Notes: generated from the sequence alone by a model not told the origin. Positions 18,560-28,896 are shown, numbered from the stretch's first letter. The stretch: 64,000 bases of DNA from Wolbachia endosymbiont (group A) of Bibio marci (GCF_947251645.1 NZ_OX366364.1:930001-994000), one strand, 5' to 3'. A program made the numbers and translations.

Positions 18560-19909
18560 CTATGAGTAGCTACAATTTAAAGACCTTGCTTCATCAATGT
18601 AATGGAACAAAACCTTTTTAGTAAGTTCAAAACCTTCTAAAGTCTCTCCTTCGCATCTTGCTGTAATGCAGTTTTGCGTATTTGATACCCTAAGAAGCCA
18701 CCAACCTTTATTATCGGTTACCTTAACACCATCAAGATCTGAAAATACAATATTTTGCTGCTCCAGTGTTTTCTTTATTGATTCAATTATTTGAAATTTT
18801 TTCTCATCTTTCACTATAATCTTTACTTCATGAGTGATATATAACTTCGGTAAATCCTCAATTACTTGAGATAGGCTTTGGTTTTTCTTAAGCAAAATGT
18901 CAACTGCTTTAACAGCAGAATATAGCCCATCATCAAAACCTAGCTCAGAAAAGAAGAAGTGCCCGCTTAATTCACCAGCAAACTTTGCCTCTTCCTCTAC
19001 CATCTTCTTCTTAACTAGTGAGTGTCCAGTAGCGCAGGTAATAACTTGCCCTCCTAACTTACTAATAAAATCATGCACTTTCATACTCATTTTTACGTTG
19101 GCAATAACTTTGCTTTCTGGATATTCCTCCAACACTTCACGTGCAAAAATTATAAATAAATGGTCATTGGAAACAACATTGCCTTTATTATCAATTAAGC
19201 GCACCCTATCGCTATCGCCATCTAGCGCAATGCCAAGATCACATCCATATTCCTTCACAATGTCAATTAATTGAGCGAGATTTTTTTCCTCTATGGGATC
19301 TGGATCATGCAGTGGAAATGCCCCATCTATAGAGTTATTGGTTACGATATGCGTATGACCAGGCAAGATCTTTTCAATATACCTTATAATTCCACTTGCT
19401 GGACTATTTCCACAATCCCAGGCTATTTTTAATTTCTGTGTAGCATTATTCTTCACTGCACCTTTTAATATGCGAATGTACTCACCATATATATTTATGT
19501 TAATTAAGCTTCCAATTCTTGTACTGTTTTTAATTGGACTGCTTATAATTTCCTTCATTTCTTGATCTGAGAAGACTTTTTTATTACTAAAAAATTTAAA
19601 GCCATTATATTCGCTGGGGTTATGAGAGGCAGTTATTATGATACCAAGATCCGCCTGCGTGATTTGTGTTGCAGCGTAGAGCATAGGTGAAGAGCATAGT
19701 CCAACGCGTATAACATTTGCACCGGATAAAGTTAAGCCCCTAATTAATTCTCTTTCTATACCTGGTGAATCTATTCTGCTGTCGTAGCCGACACAAACAC
19801 TAGCTACGGTTTGGCCAAACTTTCTACCTATCTCGTACCCATCATTAATCTGCAAATCTTTGCCTACTATACCTCTAATATCGTATTTTCTTATAATGGT
19901 ATTGTCCAT
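18560..19909 (-). CDS. Phosphomannomutase/phosphoglucomutase
   Basis: An alpha-D-phosphohexomutase that moves phosphate between C6 and C1 of hexoses for sugar nucleotide synthesis. The 449 residues show the four expected parts: the phosphoserine loop ITASHNPSEYNGFKF (about residues 92-106), the metal loop ALDGDSDRVRLID (about 224-236), the sugar-binding GELSGHFFFSE (about 318-328), and the C-terminal phosphate-binding RVSNTQNCITARCEGETLEG. Sequence type is closest to AlgC/ManB enzymes acting on both mannose and glucose phosphates; the exact substrate is not decided by sequence. It may take the hexose phosphate made through ppdK and glpX. Confidence 0.92.
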   Translation of the reverse strand: MDNTIIRKYDIRGIVGKDLQINDGYEIGRKFGQTVASVCVGYDSRIDSPGIERELIRGLTLSGANVIRVGLCSSPMLYAATQITQADLGIIITASHNPSEYNGFKFFSNKKVFSDQEMKEIISSPIKNSTRIGSLININIYGEYIRILKGAVKNNATQKLKIAWDCGNSPASGIIRYIEKILPGHTHIVTNNSIDGAFPLHDPDPIEEKNLAQLIDIVKEYGCDLGIALDGDSDRVRLIDNKGNVVSNDHLFIIFAREVLEEYPESKVIANVKMSMKVHDFISKLGGQVITCATGHSLVKKKMVEEEAKFAGELSGHFFFSELGFDDGLYSAVKAVDILLKKNQSLSQVIEDLPKLYITHEVKIIVKDEKKFQIIESIKKTLEQQNIVFSDLDGVKVTDNKGWWLLRVSNTQNCITARCEGETLEGFELTKKVLFHYIDEARSLNCSYS

Positions 19910-20047
19910 ACTGCACTGCTTAAGGAGTAACTACTATATAACATAATGGACAAGTGTTCAAATTTCTTCTTTATTTACCCACATAATTAGTTGATTTTTT
20001 AATTAAAATTGTTAGTATTATAGTATATTTTCTAAAAATGTAAAATT

Positions 20048-21706
20048 ATGCCATGGGAGAACGAAAATGTATTTATAGCTGAGGGTCAAAGTTTAAATGT
20101 AGATGAACAGCAGAAAAAGGATATTTTAGATGTGATTGAATCTTGTAGCAGCTTTCAAGAGACTATAAAACAATTGGAGGAAAAAAATTTAATCTGGTAT
20201 TTTATTGGCCCTTTACGCAAAGATGAGAACATTACAGGATAGATAAATTTAAAGTGGGAAAAGGAGTTCCAAAAATTTGAGCAATCAATAAATGAAACAC
20301 ATAGAGAATTTGAAGCATCTTTACCAAATCAAAATTTCTTAGTGTATTCAACAAAAGATAATGACTTCAAAATTAGATTTGAAAATGAAGAAAAACCAAT
20401 AGAAATTAGCAATATTTTAAGGGCCAGCAGTGAAGGTAAGGTTTATAACATATCTTTGGGGGAAGGTAGTCAAATAACCGCAAGCAAGAAAAATGGCAAT
20501 GAGAGGCACTATGATTTTACTGGTTCAAGCTCATGTGAAATGACCATTAATTGGCAGGCTAAGGATTCTGAAGGTAACAGCATAGACTGTAGCATGACCG
20601 TAAAATTGGATTCTGGTGGTATACAGAGTGTTATTGGTAAGCCAAAATTTGGTGATTTAAAGTTCACATCAGAGGAAACAAAAGATAAAATATTAAAATT
20701 AGTTGAGCAGAATAAAGAAGTTTTTATCAATGGAAAAACTCTGCATCAAGCTTTTACTAAGAGTGTGGACGATCAGCAAATACCTGAGAAAGAAACATTT
20801 ACAAAAGATCCACATATATCACCACAGTCACCTACACCAAGCAGCAGTGGGTATTCCTCTCCTAGAACACCTTCTTCACGTAGAAGTTCTATATCCACTA
20901 GCAGTGAATTTAGTGATGAAGATGAAATATTTGAGGATGATATGTCTGGTGATGAAGAAGAGTATGAGCAAGAAGGATTAAAAGATAAAGTAGATGAAAT
21001 TATAAACGAAATTGAGGAATTAAAGGAAGGAAAAGAAACATTTGCTCAATATTTTGCAGCGCAGGCAAAGCAGTTTGAGGATCTAAGATTAGAACGTGAC
21101 TCCTTAAAATCCACACTTGCGGAATTTGAAGAGAGTTATAAAGAAAAGGAAGACATGTTACAAGAAGAGTTGAAGTCTGTTAAAGAGAGTCTAGAGCAAC
21201 TACAGAACATATTACAGCAGGAAAAAGGTCAGGCAACTCAAACTGAAGTTGAATATGAAAGTAGAGGAACAAGCATGCAGCAGCAAGACCAAGGTATACA
21301 AGCTGTAAACAACAACTCAAGCAGAACAGCTAGTGGGTTAAGACAAGAAAACAAAAAATTGACTAGAGACAAACTAACTATATCTGAACAATTAAAACAA
21401 AAAATAAGAGAGATTGACGAGTTAAAGAAAAATTTAAAGCAATTACAAGAAGAAAATAAACAACTAAAACAAGAAGTTACTAAAAATGCAGGAGTTGATG
21501 CATCATCTTCAACAGACCAAAGAGAGGCTAAAGAAGCAGAAGCTATACCGCAAAACATTATGGATTGGCCTGTTCCAATTCCAGACGATAAACCGGAAGA
21601 GCAGAAAACTCCATTAGAGCCAATCAAGGTAAATACAGAATTATCAGATCCAAAATCAATCCCTGCTGAGGTTTCGGAAAAATCTCCTCCTCTTCCAAAA
21701 GGATGA
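20048..21706 (+). pseudogene. Coiled-coil protein interrupted by one in-frame amber codon
   Basis: One reading frame runs from the ATG at 20048 to the stop at 21704-21706, broken only by TAG at 20240-20242 after 64 codons. The codons between that TAG and a GTG at 20342 stay open in the same frame (INLKWEKEFQKFEQSINETH), so this is a single gene with one nonsense codon, not two genes. The downstream part, 454 residues from the GTG, has a beta-rich region (about 10-110), a Ser/Pro-rich stretch (about 158-192), an acidic block (about 190-212), and coiled coils (about 213-298 and 335-385), ending PPLPKG. No family recognised. The Ser-rich, acidic, coiled-coil layout suggests an effector-like protein, which is inference. 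Restart at the GTG or amber read-through could still give protein. Confidence 0.75.
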
Positions 21707-21738
21707 GTTTTTGCTTCTATTGTTAACTATAGCTAAGA

Positions 21739-21778
21739 CGTCATACCGCCGCAGCCACTAACGAGTAGCGGAATGACG
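21739..21778. repeat. Palindromic intergenic repeat
   Basis: A 40-base unit beginning CGTCATACCGCCGCAGCC and ending GTAGCGGAATGACG, of the same family as 15544-15590 and the cluster at 36200-36481. It lies 33 bases after the stop of the interrupted coiled-coil gene. Confidence 0.8.
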
Positions 21779-21876
21779 GTTGTCAGCCAAGTGACCTTAC
21801 CCAGAAAAAGTGGAGAGAAAGTTGAGAATGTTTTTTTATAAAAAGAATGATGAATCAAAAAGTTCAGGAATGCAAT

Positions 21877-22820
21877 AGTTATAGCTCTTTTCATAGAAGT
21901 CCGGATGTGATAAGATAAGGATAGATGATGATAAGGAGGTTGAGTGCCAGCAGCATATAGTTATGACTTAAGGAAAAAAGCAATGGAAGCGCTAGACGAG
22001 GGAGAAAGCAGAGAAACAGTGGCAGCAAGATTTAAAATTGGACGAACTACTTTATGGGAGTGGCAGCAAAGAAGAAAAGAAACAGGAGACTTTCAATCAA
22101 AAAAACTTGGAAATGGAGGTTACAATCACAAAATTACCGACTGGGATGCCTTTGCTAAATTTGCTAGAGAAAACGGAGGAAAGACTCTGTCGGAAATGGC
22201 TAGACTTTGGGGCAACGTTAGTATCCAAACGATCCACCAAGCTCTCAGAAAAATTGGATTTACGCGCAAAAAAAGACATATGGATACAAGGAAAGGAACG
22301 AAGAAAAACGTGCTGAATTCTTAAAAATTATAGCAACAAAAGAACCAGAAAACTTAGTTCATATAGATGAGTCTGGCATTGATAACACAGAGGACTATCC
22401 ATATCCAGAAAGGACAGCGGTTTTATGCCCTAAAATCTGAAAAGAAAACTCAACGAATCAGTATGGTTGCAGCCTTAAGTAGAAGAAAGATAGTGAACCT
22501 TTGAAGGCCACTGTAATATGGATGTTTTTAATGGATGGTTTGAGCAATTTTTGACACCGATCTTGGAACCTGGACAGACTGTCACTCTTGACAATGCTAC
22601 TTTTCATAAGTCTGGTAAGATTATCGAGCTTGCTAGAGGAGTTGGTGCAGAAATTCTGTATCTGCCGCCGTATTCTCCAGATTTCAACAAAATTGAGCAT
22701 CATTGGTTTGCTATAAAAAACAGAGCTAGGAAAAACATTCCTCTATTCAAATCTTTTCGTCATGCTGTTGATTCTGCTTTCCTATGATACGTTCGGACTA
22801 TTATGAGATATGCTATAACT
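21877..22820 (+). mobile_element. Degenerate IS630-family insertion sequence
   Basis: About 940 bases. The left end, AGTTATAGCTCTTTTCATAG at 21877, and the right end read on the other strand, AGTTATAGCATATCTCATAA from 22820, form imperfect terminal inverted repeats of about 27 bases that both run on to AGTCCG. IS630 elements duplicate a TA target; TA is present at the left boundary (21876-21877), but the right boundary reads TT, so the duplication is lost or my boundary is off by a base. The transposase inside is frameshifted. Confidence 0.75.
21944..22787 (+). pseudogene. IS630-family transposase, frameshifted
   Basis: Starts at GTG 21944 after a strong AAGGAGG. The first frame (MPAAYSYDLRKKAMEALDEG) is the helix-turn-helix half. 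At an A7 run (22268-22274) a -1 shift restores the family sequence KKTYGYKERNEEKRAEF and then VHIDESGIDNTEDYPYPER with the first DDE Asp; many IS630 elements use a programmed shift here, so this break alone need not be damage. Two further shifts, near 22411 and near 22499, cannot be explained that way. The last part, VFNGWFEQFLTPILEPGQTV, then TLDNATFHKSGK and LPPYSPDFNKIEHHWFAIKN, supplies the other Asp and Glu. The gene is therefore inactive. Confidence 0.88.
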
Positions 22821-23194
22821 TTAAAATCATAGAAAATACTGTCGTAAAAGGAAGTTTTCTTGTTCGTGTGAAACTCAACACAATGGATTCTCTGAAAAGC
22901 TTTCGAGTATATTATATTTTTAATTTGTAGAATAAGATTTTTTCCTTTCTGCATGTTTCGTCTAAAAAGGACACATTTTAAACTTTTTTATAGAAACAAC
23001 AGCGTTTTTTTTCACTCTTTAGATAATTTAATGCGAAAAAATTTAGAGAGAAATTTTACACACTATCGCTTATATTTTTCCTTAAGTTGACGCCATTGCG
23101 TGAACGGTTACGTTTTAACAGAGTAGCTTCTCAATGAAGAGGTTCTGAGGAAAAGTGTATGAATATCTGCTTTAACAATAAAACGGGTTTGGTG
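22821..23194. other. Intergenic region after the IS630 remnant
   Basis: About 375 bases of AT-rich sequence between the IS right end and the uvrC stop. A 64-codon minus-strand frame (22760-22954) overlaps the IS end and has no recognisable content. I see no RNA gene and no palindromic repeat of the families found elsewhere. It may hold the decayed 3' flank of earlier insertions. Confidence 0.5.
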
Positions 23195-25012
23195 TCATTT
23201 CAGTACTCCTCTCTTATAATTCACGTATTTAAGAATGACTTCTGCTAAACCTTTACTAATTCCATGTACGTTTTGAATTTCAGCCAGAGAAGCTTTGCTT
23301 ATATTTTTCACTGAACCAAAATAAGACATCAACGCTTTTTTTCTTTTGTTGCCAATGCCGGGTATTTTGCTTAATTGTGAAACTATAAACTGTTTATCGC
23401 GTTTTTTTCTATGTGAAGTTATCGCAAAGCGGTGGGCTTCATTACGCAGCGATTGTAAGTAAAGCATGACTTTGCTGTCATTTACCAGACTGAATTCTTC
23501 CCTGCCCAGCATATAAAATCTTTCATTTCCTGCGTTACGATCAGGACCTTTTGCCATACAAGCAAAAGGAACGTTTATATTCAATACTTCCAGTACATTC
23601 TGTACTATGGAAACATGTCCTGGTCCACCATCAATCAGTAAAAAATCAGGTATTATGCCTTTTATATTGCCGGAGAAACGTCTGGTTAGCACTTCCCTCA
23701 TCATTTTATAGTCATCGCCTGAAAATTTTTCCTTTATAGTAAATTTTCTGTACTCACTTTTTAAAAAACCCTCCTGCCCTGCAATAACCATTACACCAAT
23801 TTGTTGGTTTCCAAATATATGGCTATTGTCATAAACCTCAATACGCTTTGGAATGTTTGGTAACAAGAAGATTTTGCTAAGCTCTTCAAGCTTTTCTAGG
23901 TTATTTCTATAATCGATAAGCTTCTGCTCTAAGCTATGCTGAGAGTTATCATAAACAAATTTCAATAAATCACGCTCTTTTTTATTCTTTGCATGCAGAA
24001 CTTTTACTGGCTTTTGAGCAACCTTATATAGTGCTTGTTCTATAATTTCCTTATCCACAATAGAATCTGGAACGTAAATTTGTATTGGAGGTATGTTAGC
24101 TGAATTATAAAAATTGACCAAAAAGGTGGATAAAATTTCATCATTTGAGTGATCACCACAGTTCTCGGCAAAGTAAGGAGTGCTGCCGTAGTTGTCTTTA
24201 TTTCTGAACGATAACACACTAATACACGCTAGATCCTCTTCACGTACAATACTGAAGAAATCTGCATCTTTTTCAAAAGAAAAATCCGTGTGCTGTATTT
24301 GAATTTGCTCAAGAAACTTTACCCGATCTCTATATATAGCAGCAAGCTCATAGTTTTCTTCACTGCTGCACTTTCTCATTGTGAAAAGTAACTGTTCTTT
24401 CACTTCCTTATTTCTTCCAAGCAATGTATTTCGTGCCTGTTTTACTGATTGGCAGTAGTCGTCTTTTGTGATTTTGTTTATGCATGGTGCTGAGCAGCGC
24501 TTAATTTGATACTCAATACATGGTCTTTTTGTTGAGGAAAAGTATTGATCTGAACATACTCTCAAGAGAAAAGCTCTTTGCAATGATAATATAGTTTGCT
24601 TAACAGCAGCGGCAGATGTAAAGGGACCATAATAATGAAACTCATTCTTCTTAAATTTGCCTCTATATTTCGCTATTCTTGGATAATCGTGCTTGGAAAT
24701 TGTTATATAAGGATAATATTTTCCATCCTTAAGCACAATATTATAAGGTGGCTTCAACGATTTTATTAACTGTGCTTCAAGAAGCAGTGCTTCGATTTCA
24801 TTCTCAGTGATGAATATTTCAACCTTAATAACCTGTGAGAGCATAACTCTAATTCGTTCAGAAAGGTTTTCGAATTGAAGGTAGTCGGATAACCTCGACT
24901 TCAAGTTTTTTGCTTTACCAATGTATAAAATCTTATTCTTATCTCCAACCATCTTATACACGCCACAGGACTGTGGAGATGATTTGATTTGTTCTTTATA
25001 TTGCCTGAGCAT
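23195..25012 (-). CDS. uvrC: Excinuclease ABC subunit C
   Basis: UvrC makes both incisions around a lesion in nucleotide excision repair, with UvrA and UvrB. The 605 residues contain the GIY-YIG nuclease domain at the N-terminus (SCGVYKMVGDKNKILYIGKA, about residues 16-35), a UVR UvrB-binding segment near residues 205-235 (SSEENYELAAIYRDRVKFLE), the C-terminal RNase H-like nuclease (VYDNSHIFGNQQIGVMV and DFLLIDGGPGHVS) and a helix-hairpin-helix tail (LSKIPGIGNKRKKALMSYFG). Length is typical. Its start overlaps the end of glyS by 17 bases, suggesting co-transcription with glyQ-glyS. Confidence 0.97.
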   Translation of the reverse strand: MLRQYKEQIKSSPQSCGVYKMVGDKNKILYIGKAKNLKSRLSDYLQFENLSERIRVMLSQVIKVEIFITENEIEALLLEAQLIKSLKPPYNIVLKDGKYYPYITISKHDYPRIAKYRGKFKKNEFHYYGPFTSAAAVKQTILSLQRAFLLRVCSDQYFSSTKRPCIEYQIKRCSAPCINKITKDDYCQSVKQARNTLLGRNKEVKEQLLFTMRKCSSEENYELAAIYRDRVKFLEQIQIQHTDFSFEKDADFFSIVREEDLACISVLSFRNKDNYGSTPYFAENCGDHSNDEILSTFLVNFYNSANIPPIQIYVPDSIVDKEIIEQALYKVAQKPVKVLHAKNKKERDLLKFVYDNSQHSLEQKLIDYRNNLEKLEELSKIFLLPNIPKRIEVYDNSHIFGNQQIGVMVIAGQEGFLKSEYRKFTIKEKFSGDDYKMMREVLTRRFSGNIKGIIPDFLLIDGGPGHVSIVQNVLEVLNINVPFACMAKGPDRNAGNERFYMLGREEFSLVNDSKVMLYLQSLRNEAHRFAITSHRKKRDKQFIVSQLSKIPGIGNKRKKALMSYFGSVKNISKASLAEIQNVHGISKGLAEVILKYVNYKRGVLK

Positions 25013-27113
25013 TTATCCATTGCTTAACCTGTATGAGGTTAAAATCTGCTACTAAATGAAAGACGGAAACTACATTTTCAAGCAAAGATAATCTGTTTCT
25101 TCTCAGCTTATCAGAATCACAGTTAATCTTTACACTGTCCATAAACTGATTGATAAACGGAGCAAAACCAGCAAGTTCATCAAGCGCTGCATTAAAGTGG
25201 TTATTTTTTATTGCTTGTTTTATGTTTTTACAAGCAGTTATAGCACAATTTGATAGCGCAATTTCTTCATTTTCAATCAAAAATCTCTTACCGTAAGATG
25301 CACTATAAGTAGTGCCATCACTTTTCCTTACTTTGCTCATCATGTTACTGACTCTTTTGTAAGTGCTTAGAATCTGTTCACCTTCTGGCGTACTAAGATA
25401 ACGATCCAATATAACAGTTTGCTTTTCTGCTGTCAGCAGATCATTAATATCGATTTTATATAGTATTGAATCTACGACATCTTGCCTTATATCTCTATTT
25501 TTTAAAATAACCTTGAATCTTTCTAAGCAGAATCTAAATACTAGTTCTGAAATTTGTTTTCTATTTGGCTTATCAACTGACGTTGTATTTTTATTAAATA
25601 GAAGCCTTGAATATAAAGATACTGACTTGTCTATCATTAGCCTAATTGGAATATGCAAATTATTTTCAAGTATTGTCCTAATTATACCAATTGTCATTCT
25701 CCGCAAACCAAACTGATCATACGAACCAGAGATTTTCTCACCTGCTGCAATTAAACCAACTAAGCTATCCACTTTGTCTGCAATTGACACAGCAAGTGCT
25801 GAAGGGGATTTAGGACATTCCTGCTCTGGCCCGATTGGCTTATAGTGTTCAGTTATAGCTTCCACTATTTCTTTATCTTCGTGAAAATAAGAAGCATAAT
25901 ATCCACCCATTACTCCTTGTAATTCTGGAAACTCTCTTACTATCGATGTTGCCAAATCAGCTTTTGCCAAATATGCAGCACGTTCAACTTTTATCAGCGA
26001 AGCATGTGGAATAAATATAGCTATATACTTTGACAGAGCCGTAATACGCTTTACCTTTTCCCCCACGCTGCCAAGTGAAGCATGAAATAATATCGAACCT
26101 AATTTTTTGACATAATAATCTAGATTTTCCTTTTTATCTTGAGATATTAAAAATTGGGCATCAGCAAGACGTGCTTCTAATATTCTTTCGTGCCCTTTAA
26201 CAACTTTATCATTGTTGACATTAACAACAGTAACAAAATATGAAATTCTTGGCCCATCACTCAAAGCAAGGTATTTTTGTTGTGTATTAATTATACTAAG
26301 TATTACTTCTTTTGGTAATCCGAATGATTTTTCCTGACTCACTTTACCAAATAGTACAATTGGCCATTCTATAAGCCCTGTCAATTCATTTAGTAAATAA
26401 TCATTTTTCTCAAGTTGTAAATTCTGCTCTTTTGTGAATTTATTAATCTGATCTAGTATAAATTGCTTTCTTTTGTCCATTTGGAGAATTACACTGTTTT
26501 TTTCTAGCAATTCAAAATAGTCTTTAGGTGCTTTAACAGTTAACGCTGTACCACTTGAGAGAAATCGATGGCCATATGTTGTGTTAGATGCTGTGATCCC
26601 TGCAAAAGACACAGGTATTATTTCATCATTTAAAATGCATAAAATGTTTTTAATTGGCCTAACCCACCTTTCTTTTCCTTCGCCCCATCTCATACTTTTT
26701 GGCCAAGAGAAATTTTTTAATATTTCTCCTAGTTGATTTTTAAGAAACTCTTGAATGTTAAATGAGCAGCTTTCTCTTTTAATGGAGTAAAAATCCTCAT
26801 TATTTACTTTTCGAACGAGCAAATCTTCTTCATTTTTCTGATATTTTCTTAAAAAACCTTCGATAGCACTTTTTGGTGCGTTAATGTTTGGTCCCTTAAC
26901 TTCGTTATTGGAATCCTTTAGCTCCAAAGCATTTATGTTGTCGACAAATAGGGTAATGCGACGTGCCGTTACAAAAACCTCTATAGATGCAAATCTTAAA
27001 TTGTTTTTATTAAAAGCACTGGTAATATAACTCTTAACTTGAACTGCAGCTGAATTCTGCATTCTCGGTGGTATTTCTTCTGAAAGGCACTCAAATAATA
27101 ACTGCAACGACAT
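24996..27113 (-). CDS. glyS: Glycyl-tRNA synthetase beta subunit
   Basis: The beta chain of the bacterial alpha2-beta2 glycyl-tRNA synthetase; it binds tRNA-Gly and is needed for charging. The 705-residue protein begins MSLQLLFECLSEEIPPRMQN, the typical GlyS start, and includes FSWPKSMRWGEGKERWVRPI (about residues 136-155), LQGVMGGYYASYFHEDKEIV (about 396-415) and SIADKVDSLVGLIAAGEKIS. It follows glyQ by 3 bases and overlaps uvrC by 17 bases. Its substrate tRNA-Gly(UCC) is also in this window at 10.9 kb. Confidence 0.97.
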   Translation of the reverse strand: MSLQLLFECLSEEIPPRMQNSAAVQVKSYITSAFNKNNLRFASIEVFVTARRITLFVDNINALELKDSNNEVKGPNINAPKSAIEGFLRKYQKNEEDLLVRKVNNEDFYSIKRESCSFNIQEFLKNQLGEILKNFSWPKSMRWGEGKERWVRPIKNILCILNDEIIPVSFAGITASNTTYGHRFLSSGTALTVKAPKDYFELLEKNSVILQMDKRKQFILDQINKFTKEQNLQLEKNDYLLNELTGLIEWPIVLFGKVSQEKSFGLPKEVILSIINTQQKYLALSDGPRISYFVTVVNVNNDKVVKGHERILEARLADAQFLISQDKKENLDYYVKKLGSILFHASLGSVGEKVKRITALSKYIAIFIPHASLIKVERAAYLAKADLATSIVREFPELQGVMGGYYASYFHEDKEIVEAITEHYKPIGPEQECPKSPSALAVSIADKVDSLVGLIAAGEKISGSYDQFGLRRMTIGIIRTILENNLHIPIRLMIDKSVSLYSRLLFNKNTTSVDKPNRKQISELVFRFCLERFKVILKNRDIRQDVVDSILYKIDINDLLTAEKQTVILDRYLSTPEGEQILSTYKRVSNMMSKVRKSDGTTYSASYGKRFLIENEEIALSNCAITACKNIKQAIKNNHFNAALDELAGFAPFINQFMDSVKINCDSDKLRRNRLSLLENVVSVFHLVADFNLIQVKQWINAQAI

Positions 27114-27116
27114 ACG

Positions 27117-27956
27117 CTATTTACTCATGTACAATTCACAACATTTTTTTGTCAGCTCTCTAACTCTACCAATATGCGCTGTACGTTCATTTACACCAAG
27201 CACACCTCTTGCATCAAGCAGATTAAGTAGGTGACTAGTTTTAATACATTGGTCATAAGCTGCCATTGGTAGCTCCTTTTCAATAAGGAACTTACACAAT
27301 TTTTCCGTATCTTCGAATTGCTGCTGTACCACTTTAGTATCATAATAATCTAACGCTAGATAAGAAAATTCATATTCTCTTTGTTTAAAAATATCTCCGT
27401 AAGTTACACCATTATCGTTCCAAATTATATCGTAAACATTATCTACACCTTGTATGCACATTGCTAAACGTTCCAACCCATATGCCACCTCACCAGGAAT
27501 CATCTTGCAGTCAATCCCTCCAACTTGCTGTATATAAGTAAGCTGTGTTACTTCCATTCCATTGTATGTAACTTCCCATCCAAGTCCTGATGCACCAACA
27601 CTTGGATTTTCCCAATCATCTTCAACAAACTTAATATCATATTTTTCTGTAGATATGCCAAGAGCTTTTAAGCTATCTAAATAGACGTCTTGTAAATTAT
27701 TACCAGACGGTTTTATTATAACTTGGTATTGATGATGTTGATACAAGCGATTAGGGTTATCGCCATAGCGACCATCTGCTGGCCTAATTACTGGTTGTAG
27801 ATATGCAATTTTTGTCAATTTTGTATCAATTGCAGACATAATTGTTGCAGGATGTAATGTGCCAGCACCAACTTCAGATGTGTATGAGTGAAGTATAACA
27901 CATCCTTCACTAGCCCAAAAATCTTGTAACTCTTTTATTATACTTTGTAAGTTCAC
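27117..27956 (-). CDS. glyQ: Glycyl-tRNA synthetase alpha subunit
   Basis: The catalytic alpha chain that makes glycyl-adenylate. The 279 residues start MNLQSIIKELQDFWASEGCV and include GAGTLHPATIMSAI (about residues 31-44), YLQPVIRPADGRYGDNPNRL (about 53-72), a family hallmark, and SGLGWEVTYNGMEVTQLTYI. Length is slightly below the usual 290-300. It is the first gene of a glyQ-glyS-uvrC string on the minus strand. Confidence 0.97.
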   Translation of the reverse strand: MNLQSIIKELQDFWASEGCVILHSYTSEVGAGTLHPATIMSAIDTKLTKIAYLQPVIRPADGRYGDNPNRLYQHHQYQVIIKPSGNNLQDVYLDSLKALGISTEKYDIKFVEDDWENPSVGASGLGWEVTYNGMEVTQLTYIQQVGGIDCKMIPGEVAYGLERLAMCIQGVDNVYDIIWNDNGVTYGDIFKQREYEFSYLALDYYDTKVVQQQFEDTEKLCKFLIEKELPMAAYDQCIKTSHLLNLLDARGVLGVNERTAHIGRVRELTKKCCELYMSK

Positions 27957-28000
27957 ACAAATTGCACACTTTTTATACTAAATATATAAATAAATCAGTA

Positions 28001-28759
28001 CTATTCAATATTTATTTTTTTTGCAGCACTATGTAAATAATCACCTAAAACTGCTGAACTTTCCCTCACATACTGAATTATGCTTTTATTTAGGACAATT
28101 GCATCATGCATAGTTAAATCGCAGAATATAAATGCTGTTAAATACAGTAAGATCACCGCATAAAATGTGTGAAAAATCCCCTCTAATGTAATTGACATTG
28201 CATTATTATAGCTGAGCTGTATTGAACTTATTGGCCATGGTTTTATCACTTCTACGACATTAAAAAATACGTAAGGTATCATAAGAAAAAAGAAAAAGTG
28301 CATAAAATCATTAAACCAAAATGGGCATTGAAACATCTGCTTACATATACTCCCATAGAGTTTACTTACAGCATAATAAATTGACATTATTGCTGGCGTT
28401 GAAAGTGCTACAGTCAGTACTTGCCCTGACGCTATTTGTATTACTATGTCTTCACCACTGTTTGCTGAAGGGTCCTGAGCATGAAAAATAAATATTCCAA
28501 TTAATTGCATTACTAACATAACTATTGCCAATTTTGTAAAAATAGCAGCTACAACTATTCCTGAATTTGGCATTTTATATAGTAAATATTCGCCTCCATA
28601 TGTAAAAATCAATATAACATCGACAATAAATAATATTAAAAAAGAAGACCAATAGTTCTGCCAACCTGGTAAATATCCTATTCCCAAAAAAGAGCTTACT
28701 GTTTTGGCAGGAAAAACCTTGCCCAGCACTTTTCCCAAAAATTCAAAAAAAATCCCCAT
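28001..28759 (-). CDS. Multi-pass membrane protein, unknown function
   Basis: I do not recognise a family. The 252-residue product has about five to six hydrophobic segments (roughly residues 40-57, 68-92, 104-128, 147-168 and 194-216), with a short soluble N-terminus starting MGIFFEFLGKVLGKVFPAKT and a polar C-terminus ending HSAAKKINIE. There is no signal peptide beyond the first segments and no catalytic motif that I can name. It stands alone between glyQ and hemB with gaps of about 45 and 137 bases. Possible roles include transport or a channel, but nothing in the sequence decides this. Confidence 0.7.
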   Translation of the reverse strand: MGIFFEFLGKVLGKVFPAKTVSSFLGIGYLPGWQNYWSSFLILFIVDVILIFTYGGEYLLYKMPNSGIVVAAIFTKLAIVMLVMQLIGIFIFHAQDPSANSGEDIVIQIASGQVLTVALSTPAIMSIYYAVSKLYGSICKQMFQCPFWFNDFMHFFFFLMIPYVFFNVVEVIKPWPISSIQLSYNNAMSITLEGIFHTFYAVILLYLTAFIFCDLTMHDAIVLNKSIIQYVRESSAVLGDYLHSAAKKINIE

Positions 28760-28896
28760 GCCCTAAGTAACACTTGGTTTATATTATTTATAATACTGTA
28801 TTGTAACGGACTTATCAATAACTTAAAACATGTATTGGAAAATTTTAAGTAATATGCAGCAACAGTAGAAGAACATGCGCCAAAAATTTAGTAATT

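Noticed and set aside
22268..22274. A7 frameshift as proof of transposase decay
   Set aside because: IS630 elements often use -1 frameshifting at such runs; decay is instead shown by the two later shifts near 22411 and 22499.
22760..22954. 64-codon minus-strand frame
   Set aside because: It overlaps the IS630 right end and has no family features or ribosome binding site.
28001..28759. Phosphatidylglycerophosphatase A
   Set aside because: A short N-terminal stretch with Gly and Pro looked vaguely similar, but length and catalytic acidic motif do not fit.
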